DNA from: Sinotaia quadrata
Lineage: Eukaryota; Mollusca; Gastropoda; Architaenioglossa; Viviparidae
DNA length: 64,000 nt
Direction: 5' to 3'
Assembly: GCA_028829895.1 (NCBI GenBank)
Contig: CM054181.1
Span: 105,014,360-105,078,359, forward strand
Shown: positions 1 to 64,000 of the stretch, in pieces
Layout of the letters: each line of letters opens with the position of its first letter
Numbering within the stretch: position 1 is the stretch's first letter
Position numbers and translations under genes: made by a program
The notes under the pieces: generated by a model
What the model was told of the DNA's origin: nothing
Seen by the model: the letters and a program-made list of their open reading frames with translations, nothing else
Databases searched by the model: none

Positions 1-663
1 AAATATAATTTTGTTAATACCGTGAACAGTTGCTGAATAGTAAGATATTAAAAATTCTATAATTTTCAATATTTATTTGTGTGATTTGGTTGAAATTGCT
101 TTGTGCTGCTTGCTGAATGTTTCGATATTTTTTTATTTTTATGTATTTGATCAAACCCTTATTCGTGTTGAGATGTTCTTGAAATACATATTGGCTTCAG
201 AACATAGGTCCAACTGCGACAATTAAAGAAAAATAAATATAATTATTGTAACTAAATATACACACTGAGTAATGTAATGTATCTTAAGTCAATCTTAGTT
301 ACTACAAGAGAACGAATTTAGCGAGTTAATTTCGTCCAGCATTTAGACGGAAACGTTAATTGTCGCGTGCATATTGCGAATGTATACCTGTGTTTTAGGA
401 ATTACTGTTCACTTTGTTTCCTGGTGAACACGCAGCAGTGAGGATTATTAAAACAAAATGGTTGCTATAGAAAAGCAGGAGAAATGGCTGGATTTTAAGA
501 CAAGGGAACTTATTTATTCTTTACCTATTTATGTTCATTCGTCATTATAATTTATATATTCGCTTTTTATCACTACATATATCCTTGTGTACGTGTAATC
601 AAATGAAATTCATTTTGTCAATAATTGGATTTTATTTTATTCCCCGTCTTTTAAGAAATACGC

Positions 664-1009
664 GCACACCATACTAATTGGCTCCCTTGAATTTGTGCAC
701 ACCATACTAATTGGCTCCCTTGAATTTGTGCACACCATACTAATTGGCTCTCTTGGAATTTGTGCACACCATACTAATTGGCTCCCTTGAATTTGTGCAC
801 ACCATACTAATTGGCTCCCTTGAATTTGTGTACACCATACTAATTGGCTCCCTTGAATTTGTGTACACCATACTAATTGGCTCTCTTGGACTTTGTGCAC
901 ATCATACTAATTCGCTCTCTTGGAATTCGTGCACATCATACAAATTCTCTCCCTTGGAATTCGTGCACATCATACAAATTCTCTCCCTTGGAATTCGTGC
1001 ACATCATAA
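664..1009. repeat. 33-34 bp minisatellite, about 10 copies
   Basis: The unit contains CATACTAATTGGCTCCCTTG followed by AATTTGTGCACAC. Copies drift rightwards (CTCTCTTGGAATTCG variants). Most units are 33 bp, so open frames persist on both strands and encode repeated peptides. These are repeat translations, not genes. Confidence 0.9.
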
Positions 1010-1521
1010 TAGCGTGTGCACAAGGGCGTGCATCTACGGACTTTGAACACATCGCCGAGTGCCAAGAGTCTCGCTCAACATCTTGGTTAATTTGCTTTGT
1101 CTTTATCCGGGCAGCATCTGGAATGAACATTTCTTATGCTTTGTCTTACAGCATCTTAGCAAATGTTCACGAAAGTTGATACTATTTACAGACTATTTTT
1201 GTATTATTTGTTGCACTTACTGTGGTATATCCATGATTTTGCACTCGATATACGATTACCAAAGTAAGAATTAGTTTCTTGTTCGCGCCACGTAAACAGA
1301 AACTCTTCAGTAACTGCGAAAGGAAATGTTGGTGTGACCAGTGCGTTTTCGTTTAATGCGTAATCCACCCCCCCCCCCCCGCCGAAATTACTACGTTTTA
1401 TTTTTATTTGAATAACCTCATTATCATAAGAATTAATATTAATTATATTGACCTTTGCCATCAGACTTATTACGTTTTGTCACCTTAACTACGCAGTAAC
1501 ATCTTGTTACCAAGCAGTATT

Positions 1522-1690
1522 GCATTCTTGTCTCATGCAATTGTAATTTTATTGTTCTTGTAGTCTTCTAAATTGTAGTTTATTGTTCATGTAATCTTCT
1601 GACTTGTAGTTTATTGTTCTTGTAATCTTCTAAATTGTAATTTATTGCTCTTGTAGTCTTCTAAATTGTAGTTTATTGTTGTAATCTTTT
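1522..1690. repeat. 31 bp degenerate minisatellite before exon A1
   Basis: About five copies of a T-rich unit containing CTTGTAGTCTTCTAAATTGT, ending just before the acceptor of exon A1. Its T-rich content may form part of the polypyrimidine tract. Confidence 0.75.
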
Positions 1691-1709
1691 TATGTGTGTG
1701 CGGTTGTAG

Positions 1710-63120
<61,411 letters not shown>

Positions 63121-64000
63121 GTAAGTACACTACCTTTTCATGAAAATAAAGCCATCTCACCAGACTAGGGGAGTATGAGTTCATATATTTACATACTTGA
63201 GCAGTTGACTGTCGACAGGGGGAAGATACTTGTATTACTGAACAAGACTACTGAAAGCTCAATCAGCTCTAATCAAGAGCAGATTACTATTAAAATAACA
63301 TCCCACACTGAAAATACTAACAACTAACAAATCACAAGCACAACCTTTATTAAAATAGGCTCACACACACACAAAAACTAACTAATCACAAACACAATCT
63401 TTATTAAAATAGGCTCACACACACAAAACAAAAATTAACAACTAACTAATCACAAACACAACCTTCATTACAATAGCCTCCCACGCAGAAAGTAGAGACT
63501 AAATAAACACACAACAAAAGCAGAATCTCTGTTAAAACAGCCTCCCCCACACACAACTGGAAACAGAAGTGCAACCACTTTTAAAACAACCTCCCACACA
63601 CACAACTGGAAACAGAAGTGCAACCACTTTAAAAACAACCTCCCCACGCACAAAATCAATACCACTGCAACAACACCCCCCCCCAAAAAAAAAAAAAACA
63701 AACAAAAAAAAACCCAACCAAACAAAAAAAAACACCCCAAAACAATAAAGACAAAAGTTATTCCTTGTGTGCTTTTAAAAAGTGTTCATTTATTATTTAA
63801 CTTATATAAAAGCTTTTCCATTTTTTCCCTGAAAATATTTTCTTTATTAATTGTTGCACTAAGAATGCATAAAATCCATATTCCATAATCAGGCAACTTT
63901 TCAGTAGCAATAGATAGAATTGCTTTCACTGTGCTGATATGTTGCCTTGCTGTTTACATTTTAGTTTTGAAGATTTGTATTTTGACTATTCTCTTTGACT
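63121..64000. other. Start of the next intron (runs off the window)
   Basis: About 63290-63650 is a degenerate AC-rich repeat (AACTAACTAATCACAAACAC and AAATAGGCTCACACACAC forms), followed by C- and A-runs at about 63676-63735. No exon seen. Confidence 0.7.

Larger units (their letters stand above)
1..1709. other. Upstream intron of the VWC gene (5' part)
   Basis: Exon A1 starts with two bases of a split codon, so this stretch is intron, and the previous exon lies before the window. It is AT-rich. I see no VWC-like exon in it, only the two minisatellites listed separately and a run of C at about 1368-1380. Confidence 0.6.

Noticed and set aside
63468..63740. Phe/Gly/Val-rich minus-strand frames near the right edge
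   Set aside because: Low-complexity A/C-rich repeats read backwards.

Overview
The window is animal (metazoan) genomic DNA, probably from a mollusc. It is AT-rich, has no bacterial-type gene packing, and is filled with GATA/GT microsatellites and minisatellites. Nearly all the coding sequence I can support belongs to one very large, many-exon gene on the + strand, open at both ends. The mollusc call is an inference from the combination of tandem VWC domains, ShKT domains and a C-terminal domain that I associate from memory with secreted molluscan proteins.

The gene (1710 to 63120, 45 exons supported plus one candidate) encodes about 2390 residues here. Residues and splice phases agree across every junction. 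Positions 1710-48953 carry 18 VWC (von Willebrand factor type C) domains. Each is split over two exons: an 'A' exon (112-121 bp, five cysteines, core C-x-Y-x-G...Y-x-x-G-Q-x-W-x-D-G-C...C-x-C) and a 'B' exon (second five cysteines, C-P-x-Y...D-P-x-D-P-C-C...C, then a Pro/Thr-rich linker). Introns inside a domain are phase 2 and introns between domains are phase 1, so each A+B pair is a symmetric 1-1 module. From 48954 to 51342 there are three ShKT six-cysteine domains, the first fused to the last VWC exon. A Gly/Ser linker exon follows (55517). A C-terminal domain is then spread over five exons (58220-63120), and the gene runs off the right edge. The start codon, signal peptide and stop codon lie outside the window. 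The product is probably a secreted, disulfide-rich, O-glycosylated matrix or mucus-type protein.

Two patterns stand out. First, the VWC domains show a higher-order period: domains 1/5/9/13, 2/6/10/14, 3/7/11 and so on share residues, cysteine spacing and linker motifs, which suggests that blocks of two and then four domains were duplicated. Second, many introns hold minisatellites whose units contain a copy of the neighbouring exon-intron junction. The clearest is a perfect 39-bp array (31721-31954) with seven evenly spaced 3' splice sites in front of exon B13. Because 39 is divisible by three and the frame has no stops, choosing an upstream acceptor would add 13-residue, cysteine-containing cassettes.

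The introns also carry decayed mobile elements: an internally deleted hAT transposase remnant (about 20694-20916), a frameshifted copy of a dispersed repeat-associated protein (45132-45760, minus strand) and a LINE reverse-transcriptase fragment (52585-53015). I saw no tRNA, rRNA, CRISPR array, promoter or poly(A) site that I could support. Most long open frames outside the exons are translations of tandem repeats.
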